From CAZUGO01 sp964619935 (lineage in GTDB: Bacteria; Planctomycetota; Phycisphaerae; UBA1845; CAIVHJ01), in contig CAZUGO010000054.1 in assembly GCA_964619935.1 (NCBI GenBank), positions 1-64,000 of the forward strand: 64,000 nucleotides of DNA, given 5' to 3'. The notes beneath the pieces were generated by a model. The model was not told the DNA's origin, made no database searches, and saw only the letters and a list, made by a program, of their open reading frames with translations. The position numbers were made by a program, and so were the translations under genes. The stretch's first letter is position 1; every line of letters begins with the position of its first letter. Of this stretch, positions 54,781-64,000 are shown piece after piece.

Positions 54781-57700
54781 TCATCCAACAGGTACCACCT
54801 GACGGGTATTGGCGGGGACCCTAGGCTCGGGCGTCAGGATCCCGCGGAAATTCAACGGGTCGGCGGCCACGACGCTGACCGGCTGGTGGGCGTTGTCGCG
54901 ACGGATCCGCCGCAGTTGCTCCACGGCTTCGGGCAGGGCGTATTGCTCACCGGACACGCCGGCGACGAACCGGCCGCCACGGACCTCGCCGCGCAGTTCC
55001 ATTCGCCGGAATACGCCCAAGAGTTCAAACCAGCGGACGGTCCACTTCTCACGGGTCACCGTACGGCGAAACACCACGCCGGTGCGGCGCAGCAGTTGTT
55101 CGGCGAGGAAGGCCGGATCCGGGGCAGGTTGCGGGCCGTCGCGGAACAACGACCAGCGGCCGATCGGGCGGACCCGGTGGCGGCGGCGCGATGGCGGTGT
55201 GATCAACTGGCGGACTGCCCCGAAAGAGTCGGCGGTGACGAGACCGCGGCTGACGCACTCGGCGACGCCCATTTCGAGGTGGCCGGGCAACAGGTTGCAG
55301 TGCCGTTGGAGTTCCTGCGGAAAGCTGGGCCCGCGGCCCCGCAAAGCGTCGAGGACCTCCTGGGCCGGGCCCGACAGTGTCGTACAATCCGGCGCGTCGG
55401 CCAGACCGAGCCAGCAGGGCAGCGCTTCGCGCGGCAGCAGACACACCGGCGTACTGCGGATCGCCGTCGCGGCACTGCCCCACAATCGGCCCCAGGCCAC
55501 TTCGCCGGACAGGGTGACCTCGTCGAGCCACTCCTGGCGGTAGTCGCTGATCCGCGCCGGCAAGATGTGCTTTTCCCAGGCGGCCAGCGGGACCTCAAAG
55601 CCGGCCAGTTGGTGCACGACCTCGAGCACGCCGCGCGGCCCGGCGAGCCGGTGCGGCGGGGGCAAATGTTGCCAGCAGGCCAGGAAGCGCAGAAAGGCTG
55701 CCGGTGTGACCGGCTCGATTTCCTGCCGCAGACGGTCCAGGGTGTACCGCTGGATGCGGGCCAGCAGGCGCCGTTCGCACCAGGCGGGGCGACCTTGCAG
55801 GCGGGTGCGCAGAATACGGCCCTCGGCCTGAAGCGCCAGCATCAAGGGGTGGTCATCGAATACCGGCCCCAGGGCTTCAAGTCGACCCAGCAGGATGTCC
55901 TTCGGATCGGTCGGGCCGTCGGTGGCGTAGTATCGATCGCTGTCGCGGCGGACTCGGCCGGCGGATTGCAGCGCTTCGATCCACGGCAGCCAGTCGCGAG
56001 CCTCGGCGCCGGTCACGTAACCCATCCACAACAGCGCCTCATGGACCTCTTCCGCATCGCCGGGATCCGGCCAGGCTTCCTGCCGCACCCGCTGCACGGC
56101 GATAGCGTCCAGTTCGCCGAGTTCGTCCAGCGTGCGCGTGTCCAAAGTCCGGCGGGTCATGACCGCCTGGGTGCGGCGCTCTTCCAGCGGGGCATCGTCC
56201 AGGAAGCTGTACGGTTGAGCTGCCAGGATGCCTCGGGCGAATGCTGAAGGCTCGGGCGTATCGACTGCCAGCGTTTCGATGCTGCCATCGGCCAGTCCGC
56301 GCAGGACTTCGAGAAAGCCGTCGACATCCAATGCCTCGGTCAGGCAGTCTTCGATGGTCTGGCGCACCAGTGGGTGGTCGGGGGGAATCTCCAGGCTGCC
56401 GGCGGGCAGGTTCTCCGGGCACGCGAGCACGTCGGGGAACGCAGCGGCCAACAGGTCATCGGCGCGCATGCGGCGGATGGCCGGTGGAACTTTGCGACCG
56501 CCTTGCATGCGCGGAACCAGCAGCGCCCGGCCGACGTTCCATCGCCAGCGGGCTTCGAAGATCGGCACAGTGAGGATCGCCTGGGTCAGCACGTCGCGGG
56601 CCGAATCGGGATGCAGGAAGCGGAAGACATCCTCCAGCGGGAAACTGTGATGCGGGCCGAGCGAGATGATGATGGCTTCTTCGTTGGCCGCGGCCTGCAG
56701 CTCGAACCCGAAGCCACGGCAGAACCGTTTGCGCAACGCCAGCCCCCAGGCGCGATTGATCCGGCCGCCGAACGGCGCGTGCACAATCAGTTGCATGCCC
56801 CCGCTTTCGTCGAAGAAGCGCTCCAGCACCACGCGCCGTTGCGTGGGCAGAGCGCCGAGGGCTGCCCGCCCTTCGTTCAAGTAGTCGGCGATCTGGGTGG
56901 CGACACCGCCGCCCAGGCCGCCAATGCGCATCAAGGCCGCGGCATCGTGCCCGATTTCGCGAACCACGCCCACCTCGGCGGATAGCTCGCGGGTCCGCGA
57001 CGGAGCCTCTCCAAACCAGAAGGGGATGGACGGCGGCTGGCCGTGGGCGTCGGCCACGCGTACCCGGCCACGCTCCACCTTGAGGACCCGCCAGGAGGTG
57101 TTGCCCAGTTGGAAGATGTCACCGACATTGGATTCGATGGCGAAGTCCTCGTTGAGCGTGCCGACGGTAATGCCTTCCGGGTCGGCCACCACCGGGTAGT
57201 CGGCGGTGTCGGGGATGGCACCGCCGCAGGTCAAGGCCACCAACCGGGCGGCCCGGCGGGCTCGCAGCCGGTTGCCGATCCCGTCGCGGTGCAGCAGCCC
57301 GCGGCGCCCCTGGGTGTGCAGCGCTGCCACGGCGTCAAAGTCGGCCCGCGATACGCGGGTATAGGGGCCGGCCCGGCGGCAACATTCGAACAGGTCCTGT
57401 TCGGCCCAGGTATCGGTGACACAGGCGGCGATCACCTGCTGGGCCAGAATGTCCAGCGCGGCCACCGGCGGTCGCAGTTGATCGAGGTCGCCGCGCTCGA
57501 TGGCCCGCAGCAATGCGGCGGCCTCCACGGCCTCATCGAGCGTCAGCGGGAACAGTCGGCCCTTGGGGACCTGGCCCAGCGCGTGACCCGATCGGCCGAT
57601 GCGTTGCAGCGCAGTGGCAATCGACCGGGTTGAGCCGAGTTGGATGACCAGATCGACCTCGCCGATGTCGATGCCCAGTTCCAGGGAGGCGGTGGCGACC

Positions 57701-58647
57701 AGCGCCCGCAGCGCGCCGGACTTGAGCCGCTGTTCGGCGTCCAGCCGCCGCTCCCGCGACAGGCTGCTGTGATGGCAGGTCACCGCATTCTCGCCGAGTG
57801 GATCACTGAGCCGGGCGGCCAGCCGTTCGGCCAGTTTGCGGGTGTTCACGAAAACCAAGGTGGTGCGGTGTTCCTGAATGAGTGCCGCCATCCGCTGGTA
57901 GATCTCGTTCCACTGTTCATGGGCGCACACCGCGCTGAGCGGCGTGTCCGGGATTTCAACGGCTATATCCATTGCGCGGCGGTGGCCGACATCGACGATT
58001 TGGCAGTCGCGCCCGGCACCGGCCAGAAAGGCAGCGACCTGCTGCATCGGCCGCTGAGTGGCCGACAGCCCGATCCGCTGAAACTCACCGGCATGGGCCG
58101 CCAACCGCTCGAGTGACAATGCCAGGTGGGCACCCCGCTTGTCGCTGACCACGGCGTGGATCTCATCGACGATGGTGGTTCGTACCTGCCGCAGCAATTC
58201 CCGGCCGCCGGCGCTGGTCAAGAGGATGTACAGCGATTCAGGTGTGGTCACCAGAATGTGCGGCGGCTGGCGCCCCATCGCGGCCCGCTCACGCTGCGGC
58301 GTGTCGCCGGTGCGGACCCGCACGCGCACCTCGGGCAGGTCGCCGTCCAGGGCCCGCATGGCAGCCAGCGGGCCCGACAGGTTCTTTTGGACATCATTGC
58401 CCAGGGCCTTGAGCGGCGACAGATACAGCACCTGGGTGTGGTCCGTCAGTTCGGGCCCCTGCCGGACCAGGGTGTTGATCGCCCAAAGGAAGCCGGCCAG
58501 GGTCTTGCCGGTCCCGGTGGGGGCGGCAATCAAGGCGTGGGCACCGCTGCCGATCAGCGGCCAGCCCAACCGTTGGGCCGCGGTCGGCTGGCCGAACTGG
58601 GTTTCAAACCAGCGCCGAACCGTGGGATGGAATTCGGTAAGTGGCAT
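54781..58647 (-). CDS. lhr: Lhr-type large DEAD/DEAH helicase
   Basis: Lhr helicases are ATP-dependent DNA translocases linked to repair. The 1288 residues have Walker A APTGTGKT (42-49), LYLSPLKAL, TTPESLYILLTS, IVDEIHAV, GLSATQRPM, LVFVNTRKLAERL and the motif VI QRIGRSGH in order. The long C-terminal part (from about 400) carries the winged-helix and beta-barrel domains of the family. The start overlaps no other gene, and the M28 peptidase ends seven bases upstream. Slightly shorter than the E. coli type. Confidence 0.92.
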   Translation of the reverse strand: MPLTEFHPTVRRWFETQFGQPTAAQRLGWPLIGSGAHALIAAPTGTGKTLAGFLWAINTLVRQGPELTDHTQVLYLSPLKALGNDVQKNLSGPLAAMRALDGDLPEVRVRVRTGDTPQRERAAMGRQPPHILVTTPESLYILLTSAGGRELLRQVRTTIVDEIHAVVSDKRGAHLALSLERLAAHAGEFQRIGLSATQRPMQQVAAFLAGAGRDCQIVDVGHRRAMDIAVEIPDTPLSAVCAHEQWNEIYQRMAALIQEHRTTLVFVNTRKLAERLAARLSDPLGENAVTCHHSSLSRERRLDAEQRLKSGALRALVATASLELGIDIGEVDLVIQLGSTRSIATALQRIGRSGHALGQVPKGRLFPLTLDEAVEAAALLRAIERGDLDQLRPPVAALDILAQQVIAACVTDTWAEQDLFECCRRAGPYTRVSRADFDAVAALHTQGRRGLLHRDGIGNRLRARRAARLVALTCGGAIPDTADYPVVADPEGITVGTLNEDFAIESNVGDIFQLGNTSWRVLKVERGRVRVADAHGQPPSIPFWFGEAPSRTRELSAEVGVVREIGHDAAALMRIGGLGGGVATQIADYLNEGRAALGALPTQRRVVLERFFDESGGMQLIVHAPFGGRINRAWGLALRKRFCRGFGFELQAAANEEAIIISLGPHHSFPLEDVFRFLHPDSARDVLTQAILTVPIFEARWRWNVGRALLVPRMQGGRKVPPAIRRMRADDLLAAAFPDVLACPENLPAGSLEIPPDHPLVRQTIEDCLTEALDVDGFLEVLRGLADGSIETLAVDTPEPSAFARGILAAQPYSFLDDAPLEERRTQAVMTRRTLDTRTLDELGELDAIAVQRVRQEAWPDPGDAEEVHEALLWMGYVTGAEARDWLPWIEALQSAGRVRRDSDRYYATDGPTDPKDILLGRLEALGPVFDDHPLMLALQAEGRILRTRLQGRPAWCERRLLARIQRYTLDRLRQEIEPVTPAAFLRFLACWQHLPPPHRLAGPRGVLEVVHQLAGFEVPLAAWEKHILPARISDYRQEWLDEVTLSGEVAWGRLWGSAATAIRSTPVCLLPREALPCWLGLADAPDCTTLSGPAQEVLDALRGRGPSFPQELQRHCNLLPGHLEMGVAECVSRGLVTADSFGAVRQLITPPSRRRHRVRPIGRWSLFRDGPQPAPDPAFLAEQLLRRTGVVFRRTVTREKWTVRWFELLGVFRRMELRGEVRGGRFVAGVSGEQYALPEAVEQLRRIRRDNAHQPVSVVAADPLNFRGILTPEPRVPANTRQVVPVG

Positions 58648-58653
58648 GAAGCA

Positions 58654-60318
58654 CTACCACGCCGCCTGGACCAGCAACGCGGCGCCGCTGCCCAGTGGCA
58701 CGCCGGGCAGCCACCAACCGGCGGCGCGGCGAATCAGTTGCATTTGGGGCGTCAGCGTGCACATCAACACCCACACCAGTAGGCAGACGCCCGCCGCCAT
58801 GTGCAACCCCAGACCCAGCAGGATCAGGTGGGTGATCGGAACCAGCAACAACACCGGCGGGATGGCGCCCAGCGCGGTCGGCAGCCAGATGCGCGGGCCT
58901 GCACGAGTCGTGTCGCGGCCGCAGACCTGCAACAGGACACATCCGGCGGAACATAGCGCCGGCCAGGTCAGCACGTAGCTGGCGGCCGGCACCAGCACCG
59001 CGCAGGCGAGCGCCGCCAGGGCCACCCACAGTGCCGCCGCGGTTGCCAGTTCGATGTCGGCCTGCGGCTCGCTGCGGAGACAGACCACCGCCGCCGACGC
59101 CGCCGATGCCACCAGTCCAAAGCCGGCGCCGGACCACTCCGGATCAGCGCTGATGGCGGTGGATGCCAGCAGCCGCCAAGTTGCGTAGGTGAGCCCGGCG
59201 GTGAGCGCGGCGGCGAACACGACCAGCCCGGCGGCACCGCCCAGCCCGCCGAGACCGATGCGCCCGCGCCGGCGACCGATCCAGACCCCGGTCGCTGCCA
59301 GGCCCACGGCGGTCGTGGCCAGCGGAATGGCCAGGTACAGCGGGTACCGCACCAACCCAATGCCCGGCAGGGTGAAGAAGGTCACGTTCGCGGCGGTGGG
59401 CATTGAGGCCAGATCGAGATTGCCGAAATGACGGGCCAGGGCCAGGGCCTGCTGGCCGTGATGTCGCAGGCTGCCGGGATCGAGGTGCACAAGGTCGTCC
59501 CGAATGGTGTGGTAGTGCTGTGGCGATCCGATGAACGCAAAATTCAAACCGGGCAGCCCGGCGCCCTTGAACACCGTAAAGTCGGTGTCGTTGGGCATGT
59601 GCTGATACACCGCGTCGCTCAACGACGTGGCAATCGGATGGGGGGCCACCCGCCCGAATTCACCAATGAGCCAGCCATTGCCCGGGCTGGTCTCAAACAT
59701 GATCGACGGTCCGCTGGTTCCGCGGGCTTCGAAGTTCAGCACCATGCCGAGGTCATTCAGCCGGTCGTCGCGGGCCAAAGCGCGGGCCCCCAACAGACCC
59801 AGTTCCTCGCCGTCGGTCAGCAGGAACACGATGTCGTTGCGCAGCGGATCGCCGGCGGCCAGCAGTCGTGCCACTTCCAGAAACGACGCCAGCGCCGCGC
59901 CGTCGTCAGCGGCACCCGGTCCGGCGGCCACGGAGTCGTAATGGGCCGCCAGCCCGACGGCCGGACCCGCCCGCTGACCCTTCAGCAGGGCCCGGATGTT
60001 GACCAGGGGGACCTCGTTGCCGCGAAAGTCGGTGCCGACGGCGTGGTGGGTGTCGACGTGCAGCCCGACCTTCTGGAACGTGCTGACCAGGTAATCGCGT
60101 ACCCGGGCGTGAGCCGCGGTGTTCGAAGGGTGCGGTTCGCGGCCGATTACCTGCAGGTGGGCCAGTGCCGCCGCGGTGCTGAAGCCATCGGTGCCGTCAT
60201 GGCCGGGCGGGCACAGGTGACCGAGGGCAGCGGCCACCGCCGCCAGCACGAGGGCAGCGGTACACCCGGCGGCCACACCGGGGCGGATGGCTGTCGTTGG
60301 TGGGTCTGCTGGATCCAT
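58654..60318 (-). CDS. M28 zinc peptidase with C-terminal membrane domain
   Basis: A 554-residue protein. An N-terminal hydrophobic segment (CTAALVLAAVAAALGHL) anchors an M28 catalytic domain: zinc ligands lie in AAHYDSVAA (H, D), GAADDGAALAS (D), TDGEELGLLGA (E), FEARG and PQHYHTIRDD (H). After residue about 320 come roughly eight membrane helices, like the eukaryotic-type Fxna/ER-aminopeptidase architecture. ATG 60318 is used since GAGG lies nine bases upstream. It ends seven bases before lhr, so the pair is an operon. Confidence 0.85.
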   Translation of the reverse strand: MDPADPPTTAIRPGVAAGCTAALVLAAVAAALGHLCPPGHDGTDGFSTAAALAHLQVIGREPHPSNTAAHARVRDYLVSTFQKVGLHVDTHHAVGTDFRGNEVPLVNIRALLKGQRAGPAVGLAAHYDSVAAGPGAADDGAALASFLEVARLLAAGDPLRNDIVFLLTDGEELGLLGARALARDDRLNDLGMVLNFEARGTSGPSIMFETSPGNGWLIGEFGRVAPHPIATSLSDAVYQHMPNDTDFTVFKGAGLPGLNFAFIGSPQHYHTIRDDLVHLDPGSLRHHGQQALALARHFGNLDLASMPTAANVTFFTLPGIGLVRYPLYLAIPLATTAVGLAATGVWIGRRRGRIGLGGLGGAAGLVVFAAALTAGLTYATWRLLASTAISADPEWSGAGFGLVASAASAAVVCLRSEPQADIELATAAALWVALAALACAVLVPAASYVLTWPALCSAGCVLLQVCGRDTTRAGPRIWLPTALGAIPPVLLLVPITHLILLGLGLHMAAGVCLLVWVLMCTLTPQMQLIRRAAGWWLPGVPLGSGAALLVQAAW

Positions 60319-60639
60319 CGGGGCGTGCCTCTGGTGCATCGGTGCTTGTCGGTGAGGCTCCAGGGTAGTCGCTGGCCTGCGGCCGGTCCAGCCCGGACGC
60401 CAGGCTCGGATTCAGGCGGTGTGCAACCGACTGGGGTTCGCTGTGTATATGTACTTGTGAATGCTCGCGAGCCAGAACATCGCGGCCGAACGTCCCGAAA
60501 TGTCCTATTTGCCGTGGCTGGGTCCGCAGGCGGTTCCAGGGTCAAGTTTGTCTGGGCAATTGCCGATCCGTGGACCATTCTGCGTTCATTCAGGCCGAGG
60601 GCGTGAAGTACTGCTTGATGTGCCCGAGGTGCGGATTCC

Positions 60640-60669
60640 TTGACGCTGCTCGTTCAGAAGGATTATCCT
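60640..60669 (+). promoter_or_regulatory. promoter of the exported coiled-coil gene
   Basis: TTGACG (60640-60645), 18 bases, TATCCT (60664-60669). It lies 49 bases before the ATG at 60719. Apart from this, I see nothing in the 60340-60718 gap. Confidence 0.55.
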
Positions 60670-60718
60670 ACGCCTGTTGTACCGATCGACGCTCACCTTT
60701 AACAATCAGGGTTAGATC

Positions 60719-61633
60719 ATGAGAAAGCAACACCTGTGGATTTGTCTCTTTGTCGCGGCGGGCATTGCCGGATCCGCGTCGGCCCAACAGACCGAACCGG
60801 CCAAGCCTTCCGGAACCCCTGAAGCGAAGCCCGGTGCGGACGACAAACGGCGGCAAATGGCCCGCATGTCGCCCGAGGAGCGCAAGAAGAAGGAAGAGGA
60901 CCGGATGGTCCAGATCCTGGCCGGGACCTATAAGCTGACTGCCGAACAGCAGCAGCAGATCCGCAGCGAGGTCGAGAAAATCAACGAGGACTACCGCAAG
61001 GAGATGGGTCCGACGCTCCGCGAAATGGAAAAAGTCGAGCACGAGATGGGCCGCATGTACCAGGACTGGCTGAACAAGCAGCAGGCCACCGGCAAGCCGC
61101 AGCCCAAACCGTGGGAAGACCCCAAGTTCATCACGTTGCAGGATCGGCTGCGGGTCCTCAAGCAATCCAATCAGTTGGACTGGTCGAAGACGCTGGAGCG
61201 CATCGAGAAGATGCTGCCGGCGCCGCAGGTTGAGTTGGCCCACGCCCAGCGCCAGGAGTGGATTCGCCGATTGAAACAGGCCAACGCCAGCCCCAGCGTG
61301 AGCGAGACCGCCGGCATTTCGTCCTGGGAAGAGTATGCCAAGCGGTTCAGCACGCAGTACGCATTTGACGCCGGGCAACAGAACGCGGTCCGCGCCGTGT
61401 TGAAGGATGTCCAGGACCGCGCTCAACCGATCCGACGGGCCCGCGAGGGCGTCCTGCAGTCGCTGCAGACCGGGACGCTGACCGAGGGCCAGACCCAACA
61501 ATTGACCGCGCTCAACGATCAGATTGAGAGTTTGTTCACGGAACTCAAGAATCGCCTGGAGGGACTGGTCACCGCGCAGCAGCGCCAAAAAGCGAATGAA
61601 CCCAGCACGCCGCCCCCGGCCACCCCGCGCTGA
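60719..61633 (+). CDS. exported coiled-coil protein with LTxxQ-like motif
   Basis: A 304-residue exported protein. The signal peptide is MRKQHLWICLFVAAGIAGSASAQQ. The mature part is charged and helical. YKLTAEQQQQIRSEVEKI resembles the LTxxQ motif of Spy/CpxP-type chaperones, and YAFDAGQQNAVRAVL may be a second copy. A Pro-rich linker (KPQPKPWED) separates the two halves. The C-terminus is Pro/Thr-rich. The family link to Spy is only suggestive. It is monocistronic. Confidence 0.6.
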   Translation: MRKQHLWICLFVAAGIAGSASAQQTEPAKPSGTPEAKPGADDKRRQMARMSPEERKKKEEDRMVQILAGTYKLTAEQQQQIRSEVEKINEDYRKEMGPTLREMEKVEHEMGRMYQDWLNKQQATGKPQPKPWEDPKFITLQDRLRVLKQSNQLDWSKTLERIEKMLPAPQVELAHAQRQEWIRRLKQANASPSVSETAGISSWEEYAKRFSTQYAFDAGQQNAVRAVLKDVQDRAQPIRRAREGVLQSLQTGTLTEGQTQQLTALNDQIESLFTELKNRLEGLVTAQQRQKANEPSTPPPATPR

Positions 61634-61703
61634 GCCGCTGGCCCAACACCCGGCACCGGCCGCCTGGCCGGTGCCTGCCCGCGCGGTCGATGAAGCACCC
61701 CAC

Positions 61704-63404
61704 CTACGAATCGATCTTCTGCTCCACGATCTGCAGGATGGAGGCTTCGGCGGTTTGAGCCTGCTGCAGGAGCTGCCTGCCCTTGGCGAGCAGTTCCCCC
61801 AGCCACTGCTTGTCGGTGATGCCCGCGGCATTAATCTTAACGTTGAGCCAGGCCCCCCACACCGCCGATCGGGCGGCCAGGGCTCCGACGCCGGCGTCGG
61901 ACACGCTGCCGGGGTTGCCGAGTTCGGCCATGGCCCGCAGCACCTCCATCGATTCGCAAGTCGCCGACATGATCTGAAACGGGATCTCAATGGCCTGGCG
62001 GGTGGCCTCCTGGATGCGCTGCTCGCGGGCCTGCCGCTCCTGGGCGCTGCCCTGCGGCAAACCGAAGGTGGACATCAGGGCGTTGAATGCGGCGGTGTCC
62101 TCATCGATGAGTTGCAAGAGGCGGTCGTGATGATGCTTGCCCCGGACCGCCCAATCCGAAAATTCCTCCCAGCGATCATCCCAGCCGCGCTTGTGGCTGG
62201 ATAGGTTGGCGACCATGGTGGCCAGCGCGGCGCCCATGGCGCCCATCGCGGCGGAGATCGAACCCCCTCCCGGCGCCGGCGACTCGCTGGCAGTCTCGTG
62301 CACGAATGCTTCCAGTGACAGGTTCACCAGCCGGGCGGTTCGGTCGGCGGACCGCTGGGCGATGGCGTACTCGATGATTTTCTCTTCGGGTTTGAATGGA
62401 TGCAGCTCGTCAAGACCCATGGACTTGACCGCGATCTTGATCAGCTCGCGGTCGGACACCCCGATCGACCGTTGCTGTTTGCGCAGGAAGTAACGCCCGG
62501 CATCGAGGATGGCCTGCAGTGGGACCAGTCCGACCAACTCGCTGCCCGTGACCCGCACGCCGCGGGCCTGCGCTTTGGCGCAGCATTCATCGAAGGCCAC
62601 GTGCAGCGGGGTGACGGTGATGTTAGTCAGGTTCATCGAAATCTGGGCAATGCCGTATTCTTTGATGAACCAGCCGATGCCCTTGACACATTTAAGTGAT
62701 CCGGGAATCCAGAGATCATTGCCGTGCTCATCGGTGACCAGCGGTCCGCCCAGTGGGTCGCCGGACCGCTTCTTGCGGCCCTTCTCGCGGATGTCGTAGG
62801 CGATGGCGTTGGCCCGGCGGGTCGATGTTGTATTGAGATTCACGTTGTAGGCCAACAGAAACTCTCGGGCGCCCACCGCAGTGGCGCCGCTGCGGGCGTT
62901 GAATTGTTTCGGCCCGGCGTCGGGGGCCCAGCGCGGATCGCGCAGGCGGTCCGGCAGACCCTCGTACTCCCCCGCTCGGACCACCGCCAGGTTGCGGCGC
63001 TCGGGCGTGGATGCGGCATGTTCGTAGCAGTACACCGTCAGGCCGACCTCGTCGCCCAGTCGCCGGGCCAGCTTGCGGGCGTGGGTGACCGTCTGGTCCA
63101 TGGTGATGTTGGCGATTGGAACCAGTGGGCAGACGTCCATCGCCCCGAATCGGGGATGCTCGCCGTGGTGCCGGCTCATGTCGATCAACTCAGCGGCCTT
63201 GCGACCGGCCCGAACCGCGGCTTCGATGACCGCCGGCGGCGGTCCGACGAACGTGACTACGGTGCGATTGGTGGCCCGCCCGGGATCGACGTCCAGCAGG
63301 GTCGCGCCGTCGACGGACTCGATGCTGTTGGTAATCTGTTTGATGACCGCCAGGTCGCGGCCCTCGCTGAAATTGGGAACACATTCGATCAGGGGGGTGT
63401 TCAT
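61704..63404 (-). CDS. ftcD: bifunctional glutamate formiminotransferase/formiminotetrahydrofolate cyclodeaminase
   Basis: In histidine breakdown this enzyme moves the formimino group to tetrahydrofolate and then deaminates it. The 566 residues hold the formiminotransferase N-domain (ECVPNFSEGRD, then MSRHHGEHPRFGAMDVCPLVP with the catalytic His), the C-subdomain (AYNVNLNTT), and a cyclodeaminase domain (about 350-560, with ASESPAPGGGSISAAMGAMGAALATMV). The fused form is found in animals and some bacteria. It is 79 bases from the M20-type gene. Confidence 0.93.
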   Translation of the reverse strand: MNTPLIECVPNFSEGRDLAVIKQITNSIESVDGATLLDVDPGRATNRTVVTFVGPPPAVIEAAVRAGRKAAELIDMSRHHGEHPRFGAMDVCPLVPIANITMDQTVTHARKLARRLGDEVGLTVYCYEHAASTPERRNLAVVRAGEYEGLPDRLRDPRWAPDAGPKQFNARSGATAVGAREFLLAYNVNLNTTSTRRANAIAYDIREKGRKKRSGDPLGGPLVTDEHGNDLWIPGSLKCVKGIGWFIKEYGIAQISMNLTNITVTPLHVAFDECCAKAQARGVRVTGSELVGLVPLQAILDAGRYFLRKQQRSIGVSDRELIKIAVKSMGLDELHPFKPEEKIIEYAIAQRSADRTARLVNLSLEAFVHETASESPAPGGGSISAAMGAMGAALATMVANLSSHKRGWDDRWEEFSDWAVRGKHHHDRLLQLIDEDTAAFNALMSTFGLPQGSAQERQAREQRIQEATRQAIEIPFQIMSATCESMEVLRAMAELGNPGSVSDAGVGALAARSAVWGAWLNVKINAAGITDKQWLGELLAKGRQLLQQAQTAEASILQIVEQKIDS

Positions 63405-63482
63405 GTGGAGTCCTTTCGGCGGTTTCCTTCGAGGCCGCGGCGGAGCCGTACGACGCGCTCGCCGATGCCGGCTGCCGGCGGG

Positions 63483-64000
63483 TCACGACGCGGTGCGCAG
63501 GATCCGGGTGATCAGGGCGACATACCGCTCGGCGCCGCGGCGTTGATCGTCTTTTGCAATCCACTCGCCGGCGTCCCAGTCGCCGTTCACAAGGTCGCGG
63601 TGGGCGCGGAGAATCGAGCCGGGTCCCAGCAGACAGGTCTTGCAGTGCCGCCAGCCAAAATGGGCGATGTCCGTATTATAAGCGGCCACGGCGGTTTCGA
63701 AACCCGGCACGGTGGTCAGCCCAGTGATCGGATCATTGCCGGACAGCCATTCGACGCTCAGGCGGTCATCGTCGAGCTCGGCAAGCGCTGCGCTGACCCA
63801 CTGCTTGACGACCTCCTGAGGGCGGTCCAATCGAAAAAACAAGCCGGCCCGCGCCATTCCCGGGATCTTGTTGTAGGCGTCGCCGCCGTGGGTGATGTGC
63901 ACGTTGAGGGTGATGCCGCCGTTCGAGTGACGATCGATCCAGTCACGGCTCTGCAAATGCCGAATGGCGGTGATCAACCGATCGAGTGCCGAGTCAAAGC
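63483..64000 (-). CDS. M20-family peptidase/deacetylase, C-terminal part (cut by window edge)
   Basis: Only the C-terminal 171 residues are visible; the frame runs open through the window end. LNVHITHGGDAYNKIPGMARAGLFFRLD matches the dimerisation domain of ArgE/DapE-type M20 enzymes, and the final GPGSILRAHRDLVNGDWDAGEWI resembles their last metal-ligand region. The His of the final motif is followed by the usual ERY helix. The substrate (acetylornithine or succinyl-diaminopimelate type) cannot be decided. Confidence 0.78.
   Translation of the reverse strand, partial: FDSALDRLITAIRHLQSRDWIDRHSNGGITLNVHITHGGDAYNKIPGMARAGLFFRLDRPQEVVKQWVSAALAELDDDRLSVEWLSGNDPITGLTTVPGFETAVAAYNTDIAHFGWRHCKTCLLGPGSILRAHRDLVNGDWDAGEWIAKDDQRRGAERYVALITRILRTAS

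Overview
The window is 64 kb of GC-rich chromosomal DNA, closely packed with genes. No mobile element, CRISPR array, rRNA or tRNA gene was seen. It suggests a member of the Planctomycetota, perhaps a Phycisphaerae-like lineage. The reasons are a run of very large pseudopilin-like proteins, an exported protein with paired CC-rich Cys repeats, small exported Cys-containing proteins, and many GTG or TTG starts. This placement is an inference, because no ribosomal RNA is present.

Layout, left to right. (1) 1-4.0 kb: surE on the minus strand, a double-FHA coiled-coil protein, and three small exported proteins on the minus strand. (2) 4.1-23.1 kb: a type II secretion/type IV pilus-like cluster. It holds two GspE/PilB ATPases flanking a PilT, one GspF/PilC, then eight pseudopilin-type proteins: four GspG-like, one each resembling GspH, GspI and GspJ, and a 1375-residue GspK-like protein. 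No secretin, prepilin peptidase or GspC/L/M is in the window. (3) 23.1-32.2 kb: purE, mtnA, a CPBP membrane protease, a GbsR/MarR-type regulator with a clear promoter and palindrome, a PocR-GAF-SpoIIE phosphatase, a TIM-barrel epimerase-like protein, an unknown polytopic membrane protein, dtd and a transaldolase-family aldolase. (4) 32.4-44.8 kb: a complex I operon in the order nuoI-A-B-C-D-H-J-K-L-M-N, without nuoE, nuoF or nuoG, followed by an overlapping gene for a small helical protein. (5) 44.8-64 kb: a repeat-bearing gap, a Rieske protein, sucC, a Cys-repeat/P-domain exported protein, rplM-rpsI, a gamma-glutamyltranspeptidase-like protein, an alpha/beta hydrolase, folD, dinB-like, an Lhr-type helicase with an M28 peptidase, an exported coiled-coil protein, a bifunctional glutamate formiminotransferase/cyclodeaminase, and an M20 peptidase cut by the window edge.

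How the parts work together. The ATPases, the platform protein and the pseudopilins form one assembly machine. The first four genes supply the motor and the rest supply the pilus and tip. Glu5 and hydrophobic N-terminal helices are visible in seven of the eight pilins, and GspK lacks Glu5, as its family does. The tip-type proteins are two to four times the usual length. The nuo operon would make a membrane arm plus Q-module without the NADH-oxidising module, so either nuoEFG lies elsewhere or another donor is used.

Good sigma-70-like promoters are visible before gspE1, before the small exported genes, before nuoI, before gbsR and before rplM. Several share a TTGAA-type -35. Two intrinsic terminators are clear: one after rpsI and one after the Cys-repeat protein.
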